A stretch of DNA of 64,000 nt from Rhodococcus sp. 4CII. Its GTDB lineage: Bacteria; Actinomycetota; Actinomycetes; Mycobacteriales; Mycobacteriaceae. The stretch spans positions 7,565,501 through 7,629,500 of the forward strand of contig NZ_JACCFE010000002.1 of NCBI RefSeq assembly GCF_014256275.1, written 5' to 3'. Positions 26,215 through 33,770 of this stretch are shown one piece after another. Below the pieces are notes generated by a model. The model worked only from the letters and a program-made list of their open reading frames with translations, did no database searches and was not told where the DNA came from. A program made the position numbers and the translations under genes. Positions within the stretch are counted from its first letter, which is position 1, and each line of letters opens with the position of its first letter.

Positions 26215-27537
26215 CTAACCGCCTACGGTCACCGGGCTGCGCCGCGGAACCTTTCCCTTGTTGGCCGCGATGTCGGCCGTTAGCGTGTCGGGGTTCGCCA
26301 CCTCTTCCTTCCGTGACGTTCCCGGCAGTTCGATCGCACTGTTGAACACGCTCAGCGTCTTGAATGCTTTGGCTTCGTCGTTGTGCGGAAGTATGCGTCC
26401 GACCTTGTCCATCACCGAGATGAACGGGCGCGCAGTAGGTAACGCGAATCGCCAGGGTGTGCGCTCCACGTCGAGCATTTCACTGACGTACTCGGGCTGC
26501 CAGTTGCGGATCAGACCCCACGCCAACCGGCGACGACGTTCGGTCGTCATAAACTTTGCAACCGGACCGGGCAAGATCTCGACGTCGCCCGGAGGCTTCT
26601 CGGTGCTGTACTCGATAATCGTCTTGACGACATCCCGGCAGAGGTCGTCGGCAGGAAGCTCGATCAGCTTGTGGAACTTCACCTTCATCCGGGCGTCGTC
26701 CACGTTCGTGTGGAGTACGGCTTCCGGAACACCGATGACCCAGCCGACGTACCGGCACAGCGCGAAGATGTCTTCCTCCTCACGGTCACTGATACGGATG
26801 CCGGACGCCCGAACCCCGTCGACAAACTGCGTGCCAAACTGGCCGGCCTGGGTGTTCATCGAGTCGAGGTTGCTGATCGGCAATCCCCAGGACTGCCAGT
26901 CCCAGTGCGGCGAGTGGCTCAGCGTGTGACGCACCGCGGCGTGGATCATGCGGACCTTGGCTGTCAACCGGAATCCGTCCTGGTCGCGCCGCATCCCGCC
27001 CGGCGTGTGGGCGGCGACGACGTAACGGAAGCTCTCTGTCAATCGGCCGCCCACCGCGGATGGATCTTTGAGTCGGCCGCTGAAGAGCACGGGCCTGGTC
27101 GAGCTGTACATGGAGAATCCTGCGCCGATCGACGAGTAGGACAACACCATTCCCGCAACAGATCCGACGCGCCAGTACGCAACAGCACCACGGTACAGCT
27201 GATCGAAGTCGACCCACTCCGGAATATGGTCCAGCTGGCGGAAGAGCCCAACCAGCCCGTCGGACGGGTTGTCCAGCGAGTCGATGCCGTGGTCGAGGGC
27301 CTGCTCGAACATCCCCCAGTTGGCATTCTTGGACTTGTCCTTGAAATCGAGAAATGCGCGGTACGCGTGGTCATCGCCCAACAGTGCGTGATCGGTGAGG
27401 CGTTCGGTGTAGTCGCGGCCGAACCGGGAGATCGCCTCCTGTCGGTTGTTGATCCGATCGAGGTCGATGCCTCGGGGCAGACCCTCGGGAACATCTAGGG
27501 ATCCTTCACGGCGCGGTGCTGTTTGCGTGGTGGCCAT
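26215..27537 (-). CDS. MpaB/latex-clearing-protein-like oxygenase (DUF2236)
   Basis: A 440-residue protein of the DUF2236 family, which includes MpaB (oxidative cleavage of a farnesyl chain) and latex clearing protein Lcp (a b-type haem dioxygenase that cleaves polyisoprene). The family core is visible around residues 165-210: RLTESFRYVVAAHTPGG, then RLTAKVRMIHAAVRHTL, with H199 the likely haem ligand by position. No signal peptide is present, so unlike secreted Lcp it is probably cytoplasmic. AAGGAG lies 8 nt before the ATG. It is divergent from the SDR gene at 27745 and followed by a ferredoxin. It could cleave or oxidise a C=C bond of an isoprenoid-like substrate; this is inference. Confidence 0.75.
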   Translation of the reverse strand: MATTQTAPRREGSLDVPEGLPRGIDLDRINNRQEAISRFGRDYTERLTDHALLGDDHAYRAFLDFKDKSKNANWGMFEQALDHGIDSLDNPSDGLVGLFRQLDHIPEWVDFDQLYRGAVAYWRVGSVAGMVLSYSSIGAGFSMYSSTRPVLFSGRLKDPSAVGGRLTESFRYVVAAHTPGGMRRDQDGFRLTAKVRMIHAAVRHTLSHSPHWDWQSWGLPISNLDSMNTQAGQFGTQFVDGVRASGIRISDREEEDIFALCRYVGWVIGVPEAVLHTNVDDARMKVKFHKLIELPADDLCRDVVKTIIEYSTEKPPGDVEILPGPVAKFMTTERRRRLAWGLIRNWQPEYVSEMLDVERTPWRFALPTARPFISVMDKVGRILPHNDEAKAFKTLSVFNSAIELPGTSRKEEVANPDTLTADIAANKGKVPRRSPVTVGG

Positions 27538-27563
27538 TACCGACGCTCCTTGTCCTGGTGAGT

Positions 27564-27580
27564 ATTCGAAAGTGTCGAAT
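27564..27580. promoter_or_regulatory. Inverted repeat ATTCGA-N5-TCGAAT upstream of the MpaB-like gene
   Basis: A perfect 6+6 inverted repeat 27 bp upstream of the oxygenase ATG. The location suits an operator for the minus-strand promoter. The binding protein is unknown. Confidence 0.4.
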
Positions 27581-27637
27581 CACGCAGATGGCGGGCGATG
27601 TGCACGTCGCCGTTCTGTGTGATCGGACCGACGGTAC

Positions 27638-27655
27638 CTGTGGCACATGCCACAG
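27638..27655. promoter_or_regulatory. Perfect 18-bp palindrome in the divergent oxygenase/SDR gap
   Basis: CTGTGGCACATGCCACAG: 8-bp arms with a 2-bp centre, 25 bp before the GAACAnnnTGTAT-type motif at 27680. It differs in sequence from the other motifs of the window and could bind a separate dimeric regulator. Confidence 0.4.
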
Positions 27656-27679
27656 TCAACATGTCTGGCTGCTATGTTT

Positions 27680-27695
27680 GGACACTATGTATGGT
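27680..27695 (+). promoter_or_regulatory. Operator/-10 of the SDR gene
   Basis: GGACACTATGTAT (27680-27692) differs by one base from the GAACAnnnTGTAT consensus. The -10 TATGGT (27690-27695) starts at motif position 11, as at other sites. The -35 is poorly conserved. The transcript would have a leader of about 40 nt with a GAAGGAGAGAGG ribosome site before the ATG at 27745. Confidence 0.6.
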
Positions 27696-27744
27696 CCCGT
27701 GTTCAGGGATGCATACTGTCATTGTCGAGAAGGAGAGAGGCATC

Positions 27745-28551
27745 ATGAATGCGACAACCGAAACGGGCTTGTTCGACGTCTCCGGGGCGCGGGTGCTCGT
27801 CACCGGCGGTACCGGCGGAATCGGCCTGATGATCGCCCGCGGGTTCGTCCGAGCCGGCGCCGAGGTGATCGTCTCGTCGCGAAAGGCGGATTCGGTTCGC
27901 GCGGCGCAGGAGGATCTGGGCAGTGAGGGCATCGCAACCGGAATAGTCGGGGACGTCTCGACGCCGGACTCGGCGCGGGCGCTGGCCGCCGAGGTTTTGG
28001 CGCAGAGCCCGAAGATCGATGTGCTGGTGAACAACGCGGGCACGACGTGGGGATCTCCGATGGAGGAGTTTCCGGATTCGGCGTGGGACCGTGTCATGCA
28101 TACCAACGTCGAGGGGGTATTCCACCTCACGGTGGCGCTGCTTCCGGGGTTGCGCCAGGCGGCGTCGCAGTCGGGACGTGCGGGGATCATCAATATCGGT
28201 TCCACGGATGGAATCAATGTCCCAGAGATGGACAGCTTCAGCTACGGAGCGAGCAAGGCTGCGGTTCATCACCTGACGCGTCATCTCGCGAAGAAACTTG
28301 CCCCGGAATCGATCACCGTCAACGCGATCGCACCGGGGCCGTTCGAGAGCAAGATGACCAGATTCGTTTTGGACGATCCGGCCGCGAACGCGGCGGTGAC
28401 TGCGAGCATTCCGCTGGGGCGGTTCGGTAGTCCCGAGGATGTCGCGGGGCTGAGTATCTTCCTCGCGTCGCCGGCCGGGAAATTCCTCACGGGTACGGTC
28501 ATTCCGCTGGACGGCGGCATTGTGGGTTGTGGCAGCTCGGCGCGCTTTTGA
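27745..28551 (+). CDS. Short-chain dehydrogenase/reductase
   Basis: A 268-residue classical SDR. The cofactor motif is TGGTGGIG near residues 20-27, NNAG is in VLVNNAGTTWG, the catalytic serine is in NIGSTDG, and the active-site pair is YGASK. The C-terminus GTVIPLDGGIVG is typical. An oxidoreductase acting on a hydroxy- or keto-acyl substrate is likely; some such proteins act as 3-oxoacyl reductases. The ATG at 27745 is preceded by GAAGGAGAGAGG. It carries the shared operator, linking it to the lipid regulon, and lies 200 bp upstream of the second thiolase. Confidence 0.9.
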   Translation: MNATTETGLFDVSGARVLVTGGTGGIGLMIARGFVRAGAEVIVSSRKADSVRAAQEDLGSEGIATGIVGDVSTPDSARALAAEVLAQSPKIDVLVNNAGTTWGSPMEEFPDSAWDRVMHTNVEGVFHLTVALLPGLRQAASQSGRAGIINIGSTDGINVPEMDSFSYGASKAAVHHLTRHLAKKLAPESITVNAIAPGPFESKMTRFVLDDPAANAAVTASIPLGRFGSPEDVAGLSIFLASPAGKFLTGTVIPLDGGIVGCGSSARF

Positions 28552-28576
28552 GGGGTCGCAAAAACCGCGCGAGGAC

Positions 28577-28606
28577 TGTACAGCGTGTATGAACGCACTG
28601 TAGGGT
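28577..28606 (+). promoter_or_regulatory. Diverged operator-promoter upstream of the second thiolase operon
   Basis: TGTACA (28577-28582), 18-bp spacer, TAGGGT (28601-28606). The repeat GAACGCACTGTAG (28591-28603) matches the consensus at 8 of its 10 fixed positions. The leader to the ATG at 28752 is about 140 nt and otherwise empty. Confidence 0.5.
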
Positions 28607-28751
28607 AGGTGTCGGTTCTAGGTCACATTCCTCATCGTCTCCGTGCACGCCATGGGACAGCCGGCTTCCTTCCGGACGCACAGTGACCGCCACGGACGTC
28701 TCGTCACCGATCGTTCCGCACCTATATCGCGTCAGTCTCCGAGGAGGAAAT

Positions 28752-29963
28752 ATGCCTGATGAAGCTTTTGTATACGAGGCCATCCGCACACCGCGCGGCA
28801 AGGGAAAGAACGGCTCTCTCCACGGCGTGAAGCCGGTCGACCTGGTGGTCGGCCTCATCCGGGAACTGAAGATTCGCTATCCCGACATGGATCCCGCACA
28901 GATCGACGACGTCGTCCTCGGTGTCGTGACCCCGGTTGCCGATCAGGGCGCCGTCATCGCACGCACGGCAGCGCTCGTCGCAGGACTTCCTGATTCGGTT
29001 GCCGGAGCCCAAGTGAGCCGATTCTGTGCCTCGGGCCTCGAAGCGGTGAACCTTGCGGCCCAAAAAGTGCGATCGGGATTCGAGAGCCTGATCATTGCCG
29101 GCGGCGTCGAATCGATGTCGCGGGTTGCCATGGGCTCCGACGGTGGCGCGCTCTTCAACGACCCTGCCACCAGCTACGACCACTACATCGTTCCGCAGGG
29201 AATCGGCGCCGACCTGATCGCCACCATCGAAGGATTCTCCCGGGCGGCCGTCGACGGGTACGCCGTCCGCTCACAGCGACGAGCCGAAGAGGCGTGGTCC
29301 GGCGGCTACTTCGCGAAATCCGTCGTCCCCGTCCATGATATGAACGGAGTCCCGATCCTGGACCATGACGAGCACCGCAGACCGGGAACAACCCTCGAGG
29401 CTCTGAAGAAGATCTGGCCGTCGTTCGCAACCATCGGCGAGATGAGTGGATTCGACGCGGTTGCACTGCAGAAGTACACGTCTATCGAGCGTATCGAACA
29501 CGTCCATCACGGCGGAAACTCGTCCGGAATCGTGGACGGAGCCGCGGTAGTCCTGATCGGGAACGAAACGGTGGCGAAGCGATACGGAATGAGCCCGCGA
29601 GCACGGATCGTCGCCACCGCGGTCACCGGATCGGATCCGACGATCATGCTCACCGGCCCTACGCCGGCGACAGAGAAAGTCCTGGCACTCGCCGGCCTGA
29701 CCGTCGACGACATCGACCTCTTCGAGCTCAATGAAGCGTTCGCATCGGTCGTGCTCAAGTTCCAGAAAGATCTGAACATCCCGAGCGAGAAACTGAACGT
29801 CAACGGTGGCGCCATCGCGATGGGCCACCCCTTGGGGGCCACCGGCGCCATGCTGGTCGGCACCATGGTCGACGAACTCGAGCGTCGCGGCGACCGGAGG
29901 GCACTCATCACTCTGTGCGTCGGTGGTGGCATGGGCATCGCGACCATTATCGAGCGGGTCTGA
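28752..29963 (+). CDS. fadA: Acetyl-CoA C-acyltransferase (thiolase), second copy
   Basis: A 403-residue thiolase, clearly paralogous to the copy at 1547. The nucleophile is in SRFCASGLEA, with NEAFASVV, the His motif MGHPLGATGA and the second Cys in LCVGGGMG. GAGGAGG lies just before the ATG at 28752. It is followed 21 bp later by fadB and probably by the whole transhydrogenase set. It cleaves 3-ketoacyl-CoA. Different chain-length or branch preference from the other two copies is likely but cannot be read from sequence. Confidence 0.94.
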   Translation: MPDEAFVYEAIRTPRGKGKNGSLHGVKPVDLVVGLIRELKIRYPDMDPAQIDDVVLGVVTPVADQGAVIARTAALVAGLPDSVAGAQVSRFCASGLEAVNLAAQKVRSGFESLIIAGGVESMSRVAMGSDGGALFNDPATSYDHYIVPQGIGADLIATIEGFSRAAVDGYAVRSQRRAEEAWSGGYFAKSVVPVHDMNGVPILDHDEHRRPGTTLEALKKIWPSFATIGEMSGFDAVALQKYTSIERIEHVHHGGNSSGIVDGAAVVLIGNETVAKRYGMSPRARIVATAVTGSDPTIMLTGPTPATEKVLALAGLTVDDIDLFELNEAFASVVLKFQKDLNIPSEKLNVNGGAIAMGHPLGATGAMLVGTMVDELERRGDRRALITLCVGGGMGIATIIERV

Positions 29964-29984
29964 GAGAGAACGGAATCCGACAAC

Positions 29985-32135
29985 ATGATCGAATCGAAGA
30001 CCATCCGATGGGAACAGGACGACGAAGGCATCGTTCTGCTGACTCTGGATGACCCGGATCAGTCCGCCAACACCATGAATACGAACTACGTCGAGTCGAT
30101 GGAAGTGGTCGTCGATCGACTCGAGCAGCAGTGCGCCACCGTGAAGGGCGTCGTCATCACCTCGTCGAAGAAGACCTTCTTCGCGGGGGGCGATCTCCAC
30201 GAACTGCTCGCCGCCAAGGTGGAGGACGCCGCCGAGATCACCGCACACACCAATCGCGTCAAGTCGCAACTACGACGCCTGGAAACCCTGGGATTCCCGG
30301 TGGTCGCCGCAATCAACGGCGCGGCGCTGGGCGGCGGACTCGAGATCGCGCTGGCGACCCATCATCGAATCGCACTGGACGCGAGGGGAGTCGTCATCGG
30401 ACTGCCCGAGGTATCGCTAGGTCTGCTACCTGGCGGTGGCGGCATCGTCCGGACCGTGCGCCTACTTGGACTCGACAGCGCGCTGACGAATGTGCTGCTC
30501 AGCGGCAGGCGCTACGCTGTGCTCGACGCAAAGGCACTCGGGCTGGTCGACGACACCGTCACGTCGCTAGAGAACCTCGTCCCCGCGGCGAAGGCATGGA
30601 TCAAAGAGAATCCCGCCGCCGCGCAGAAGTGGGATTCCGAGGGCTACACGATCCCCGGCGGCATTCCTGCACATCTGCCGTCGCTTCCTGCGCTGCTGCG
30701 CAAACAGCTCAAGGGTGCACCATTGCCGGCGCCGCGAGCGATTCTCGCGGCAGCCGTGGAAGGCGCTCAGGTCGACTTCGGATCTGCCAGCCTGATCGAA
30801 ACGCGCTATTTCGTGCACCTTGCAACCGGACAGGTCGCAAAGAACATGATCACCGCGTTCTTCTTCGACCTGCAAACGATCAGCTCCGGCGGAAGCCGAC
30901 CCAAGCAATTCCCGAAATACGCCGCGAAAAAGGTCGGTGTCATTGGGGCCGGAATGATGGGTGCAGGCATCGCCTACGTATCGGCGCGCGCCGGTATCGA
31001 TGTAGTCCTGAAAGACGTCACCCTCGACCAGGCACAACAGGGCAAAAGGTACGCGGAGAAACTCGAAGCCACGGCACTCGCCAAGCGGCAAGCTACCCCG
31101 GGGAAGTCGAAGGCTCTGCTCGACCGCATCACCCCGACAGACGACCCGAAAGATTTCGCGGACGTCGACTTCGTGATCGAGGCTGTATTCGAAAACGTGG
31201 AACTCAAGCAGACGGTCTTCCAAGAGATCGAAAACGAGGTCGCACCGGACTCAGTACTCGGATCCAATACCTCCACCCTGCCGATCACAGTGCTCTCCGA
31301 AGGTGTCACACGGCCCGACAACTTCATCGGAATCCACTTCTTCTCCCCCGTCGACAAGATGCCGCTCGTCGAAATCATCACCGGCAAGAACACCTCCGCG
31401 GAAACCCTTGCGAAGGTCGTCGACTACACCCTGCAGATCCGGAAGAGTCCGATCGTCGTCAATGACAGCCGCGGGTTCTTCACCAGCCGGGTCATCGGAA
31501 AGTTCCTCGAGGAAGCGATAGCCGCCGTCGGCGAGGGTGTCGACCCGGCAATTGTGGAACAGGCGGGGGCACAGGCAGGTTACCCGGCACCACCGCTCCA
31601 ACTCCTCGACGAATTGACGCTGACCCTTCCACGCAAAATTATCCGTGAGAACCGCGCTGCTGTGGAAGCCGTCGGAGGGACCTGGGTAGAGCATGGCTCG
31701 GCCATCGTGTTCGACCGCATGATCGACGAGTTCGATCGTCAGGGGCGTTCGACCGGAGCAGGCTTCTATGACTACGACGACTCCGGCAAACGCACCACCC
31801 TCTGGTCAGGGCTTCGTGAGAAGTTCGCATCCGGAAGTACGTTGATCCCCTTCGAAGATCTCCAGGAGCGGATGCTGTTCTCGGAGGCACTCGAGACAGT
31901 TCGGTGCTTCGACGAAGGCGTGCTGAACTCGGTGGCCGACGCCAACATCGGCTCAATTCTCGGAATCGGATTCCCGGCGTGGACAGGTGGAGTCATCCAG
32001 TACATCAACGGATATCCCCAGGGTCTACAGGGTTTCGTCGACCGAGCGCGAGAACTTGCCGCACGCTACGGAAACCACTTCCTCCCCCCGGAATCGCTGG
32101 TTACCAAAGCCACTCGCGGTGAGATCTACCGGTAA
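29985..32135 (+). CDS. fadB: Bifunctional enoyl-CoA hydratase/3-hydroxyacyl-CoA dehydrogenase (FadB), second copy
   Basis: A 716-residue FadB paralogue. The crotonase half has TFFAGGDL and GLPEVSLGLLPGGGG; the dehydrogenase half has VGVIGAGMMGAGIAY and GIHFFSPVDKMPLVEII. C-terminal helical domains are complete, ending LPPESLVTKA. It works with the thiolase 21 bp upstream. It yields NADH in the dehydrogenase step, and the next genes encode a transhydrogenase that could convert this to NADPH. The gap to pntAA is only 28 bp, so co-transcription is likely. Confidence 0.94.
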   Translation: MIESKTIRWEQDDEGIVLLTLDDPDQSANTMNTNYVESMEVVVDRLEQQCATVKGVVITSSKKTFFAGGDLHELLAAKVEDAAEITAHTNRVKSQLRRLETLGFPVVAAINGAALGGGLEIALATHHRIALDARGVVIGLPEVSLGLLPGGGGIVRTVRLLGLDSALTNVLLSGRRYAVLDAKALGLVDDTVTSLENLVPAAKAWIKENPAAAQKWDSEGYTIPGGIPAHLPSLPALLRKQLKGAPLPAPRAILAAAVEGAQVDFGSASLIETRYFVHLATGQVAKNMITAFFFDLQTISSGGSRPKQFPKYAAKKVGVIGAGMMGAGIAYVSARAGIDVVLKDVTLDQAQQGKRYAEKLEATALAKRQATPGKSKALLDRITPTDDPKDFADVDFVIEAVFENVELKQTVFQEIENEVAPDSVLGSNTSTLPITVLSEGVTRPDNFIGIHFFSPVDKMPLVEIITGKNTSAETLAKVVDYTLQIRKSPIVVNDSRGFFTSRVIGKFLEEAIAAVGEGVDPAIVEQAGAQAGYPAPPLQLLDELTLTLPRKIIRENRAAVEAVGGTWVEHGSAIVFDRMIDEFDRQGRSTGAGFYDYDDSGKRTTLWSGLREKFASGSTLIPFEDLQERMLFSEALETVRCFDEGVLNSVADANIGSILGIGFPAWTGGVIQYINGYPQGLQGFVDRARELAARYGNHFLPPESLVTKATRGEIYR

Positions 32136-32163
32136 CCGCGCAACTTCAGCAGAAAGTCATGAT

Positions 32164-33285
32164 GTGAGTACATCGGAAAGAAGAGACCCAGGCCGATCTG
32201 CGCCCACTGTGGGTGTTGTTCGGGAGTCGAACGACGGTGAGCGTCGGGTGGCGTTGGTGCCGAAGGTCGTGGCCGCGTTGATCGCCAAGGGCGTCGACGT
32301 GGTCGTCGAGTCGGGGGCCGGATTGGACGCGTTGATTCCGGACGAGTTGTACAAGGATGCCGGGGCTGCTATCGCGGACCCGTGGTCGGCGGACGTGATC
32401 GTGAAGGTGGCGCCGCCGTCGGACGAGGAAGTCGGCCGCCTGTCGTCGGGGCAGACGTTGATCGGGTTCCTCGCCCCCCGCAATCAGGACAATCAGGTGG
32501 CCGCGCTGAAGGCGGCCGGCGTGCAGGCCTTCGCGGTGGAGGCGATCCCGCGGATCTCCCGCGCCCAGGTGATGGACGCGTTGTCGTCGCAGGCGAACGT
32601 GTCCGGGTACAAGTCGGTGCTGCTGGCGGCGTCGGAGTCGACCCGGTTCTTCCCGATGCTCACCACCGCGGCCGGCACGGTCAAGCCGGCGTCGGTGCTG
32701 GTCCTCGGTGTCGGTGTCGCCGGTCTGCAGGCCCTGGCGACGGCGAAGCGGCTCGGCGGCCGGGCCACCGGCTACGACGTCCGCCCGGAGGTCGCGGACC
32801 AGGTCCGGTCCGTCGGTGCGCAGTGGCTCGATCTGGGGATCGACGCCGCCGGTGAGGGCGGCTACGCCCGCGAGCTGACCGAGGCCGAACGGGCGCAGCA
32901 GCAGCAGGCGCTCGAGGATGCGATCAAGGGCTTCGACGTGGTCATCACCACCGCCCTGGTGCCGGGTCGTCCGGCACCCCGGTTGGTGACCGCCGCCGCG
33001 GTCGAGGGCATGAAGCCCGGCAGTGTGGTGGTCGACCTGGCCGGGGAGACCGGCGGCAACTGCGAGCTCACCGAGCCCGGTCAGACCGTCGTCAAGCACG
33101 GGGTGACGATCTGCTCGCCGCTGAACCTGCCCGCCAGCATGCCCGAGCACGCGTCGGAGCTGTACTCGAAGAACATCTCCGCCCTGCTGGAGCTGATGTT
33201 GGTCGAGGGCCGGTTGGCTCCCGATTTCTCGGACGAGGTCCTCGCCGCCGCCTGCGTCACCCGCAAAACCAAGGAAACCTCATGA
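32164..33285 (+). CDS. pntAA: Proton-translocating NAD(P) transhydrogenase, alpha-1 subunit (NAD-binding)
   Basis: A 373-residue NAD(H)-binding domain I of the energy-coupled transhydrogenase. The N-terminal half resembles alanine dehydrogenase (VGVVRESNDGERRVALVPK), the Rossmann motif is VLVLGVGVAGLQALATA, and the RQD-loop region is around YDVRPEVADQVRS. The GTG at 32164 gives a normal-length N-terminus with AGAAAG upstream; in-frame sequence farther upstream overlaps fadB. The enzyme uses the proton gradient to drive NADH + NADP+ to NAD+ + NADPH. Here domain I is split from the membrane subunit PntAB, as in many bacteria. Confidence 0.93.
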   Translation: MSTSERRDPGRSAPTVGVVRESNDGERRVALVPKVVAALIAKGVDVVVESGAGLDALIPDELYKDAGAAIADPWSADVIVKVAPPSDEEVGRLSSGQTLIGFLAPRNQDNQVAALKAAGVQAFAVEAIPRISRAQVMDALSSQANVSGYKSVLLAASESTRFFPMLTTAAGTVKPASVLVLGVGVAGLQALATAKRLGGRATGYDVRPEVADQVRSVGAQWLDLGIDAAGEGGYARELTEAERAQQQQALEDAIKGFDVVITTALVPGRPAPRLVTAAAVEGMKPGSVVVDLAGETGGNCELTEPGQTVVKHGVTICSPLNLPASMPEHASELYSKNISALLELMLVEGRLAPDFSDEVLAAACVTRKTKETS

Positions 33286-33431
33286 TCACAACACTGTTCA
33301 GGATCGCGGTGATACCGCTGGCGTTGGTGCTCGACCACATGATGGCACCTCGCCGGATACGCGAATTCTATGACTACATCGATGAGTACGGAGACGACCT
33401 CGACCTGACCGGCCGTCGGGAGGTGTCGTAG
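33282..33431 (+). CDS. 49-residue small protein between pntAA and pntAB
   Basis: A 50-codon ORF with its ATG overlapping the pntAA stop (ATGA). AAGGAA lies 7 nt upstream, and its TAG abuts the ATG of pntAB directly. The peptide has a hydrophobic N-terminal helix (FRIAVIPLALVLDHMMA) followed by a charged tail rich in Asp, Tyr and Arg (REFYDYIDEYGDDLDL). Seamless fit between two transhydrogenase genes suggests a translated membrane-associated accessory or coupling peptide. No family recognised. Confidence 0.65.
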   Translation: MITTLFRIAVIPLALVLDHMMAPRRIREFYDYIDEYGDDLDLTGRREVS

Positions 33432-33770
33432 ATGTATACCGAATTGTTGGCGAACATCGCGATCCTGGTGTTGTCCGGGTTCGTGGGCTTCGCGGTGATC
33501 TCGAAGGTCCCGAACACGCTGCACACCCCGCTGATGTCGGGCACGAACGCCATCCACGGCATCGTAGTGCTCGGCGCGCTGGTGGTGCTCGGCAAGGTGG
33601 AGAACCCGCCGTGGGGGCTGCAGGTGATCCTGTCCGTGGCCCTGGTGTTCGGAACGATCAACGTGGTCGGTGGTTTCGTGGTGACCGACCGGATGCTGGG
33701 CATGTTCAAGTCCAAGCCCGCCACACCGACGGCTGTTGCCGCTGCCGCTGAGAAGGGTGGGGACAAGTAA
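33432..33770 (+). CDS. pntAB: NAD(P) transhydrogenase alpha-2 subunit (membrane)
   Basis: A 112-residue membrane subunit with about three to four helices and the conserved segment FAVISKVPNTLHTPLMSGTN, typical of the small transmembrane part of domain II. The Ala/Pro-rich charged C-terminus is cytoplasmic. Its stop shares a base with the pntB start. It forms the proton channel together with PntB. Confidence 0.94.
   Translation: MYTELLANIAILVLSGFVGFAVISKVPNTLHTPLMSGTNAIHGIVVLGALVVLGKVENPPWGLQVILSVALVFGTINVVGGFVVTDRMLGMFKSKPATPTAVAAAAEKGGDK

Noticed and set aside
26215..27537. Secreted latex clearing protein (Lcp)
   Set aside because: The protein lacks the Tat signal peptide of Lcp and starts directly with a soluble N-terminus, so the broader MpaB/DUF2236 call is safer.
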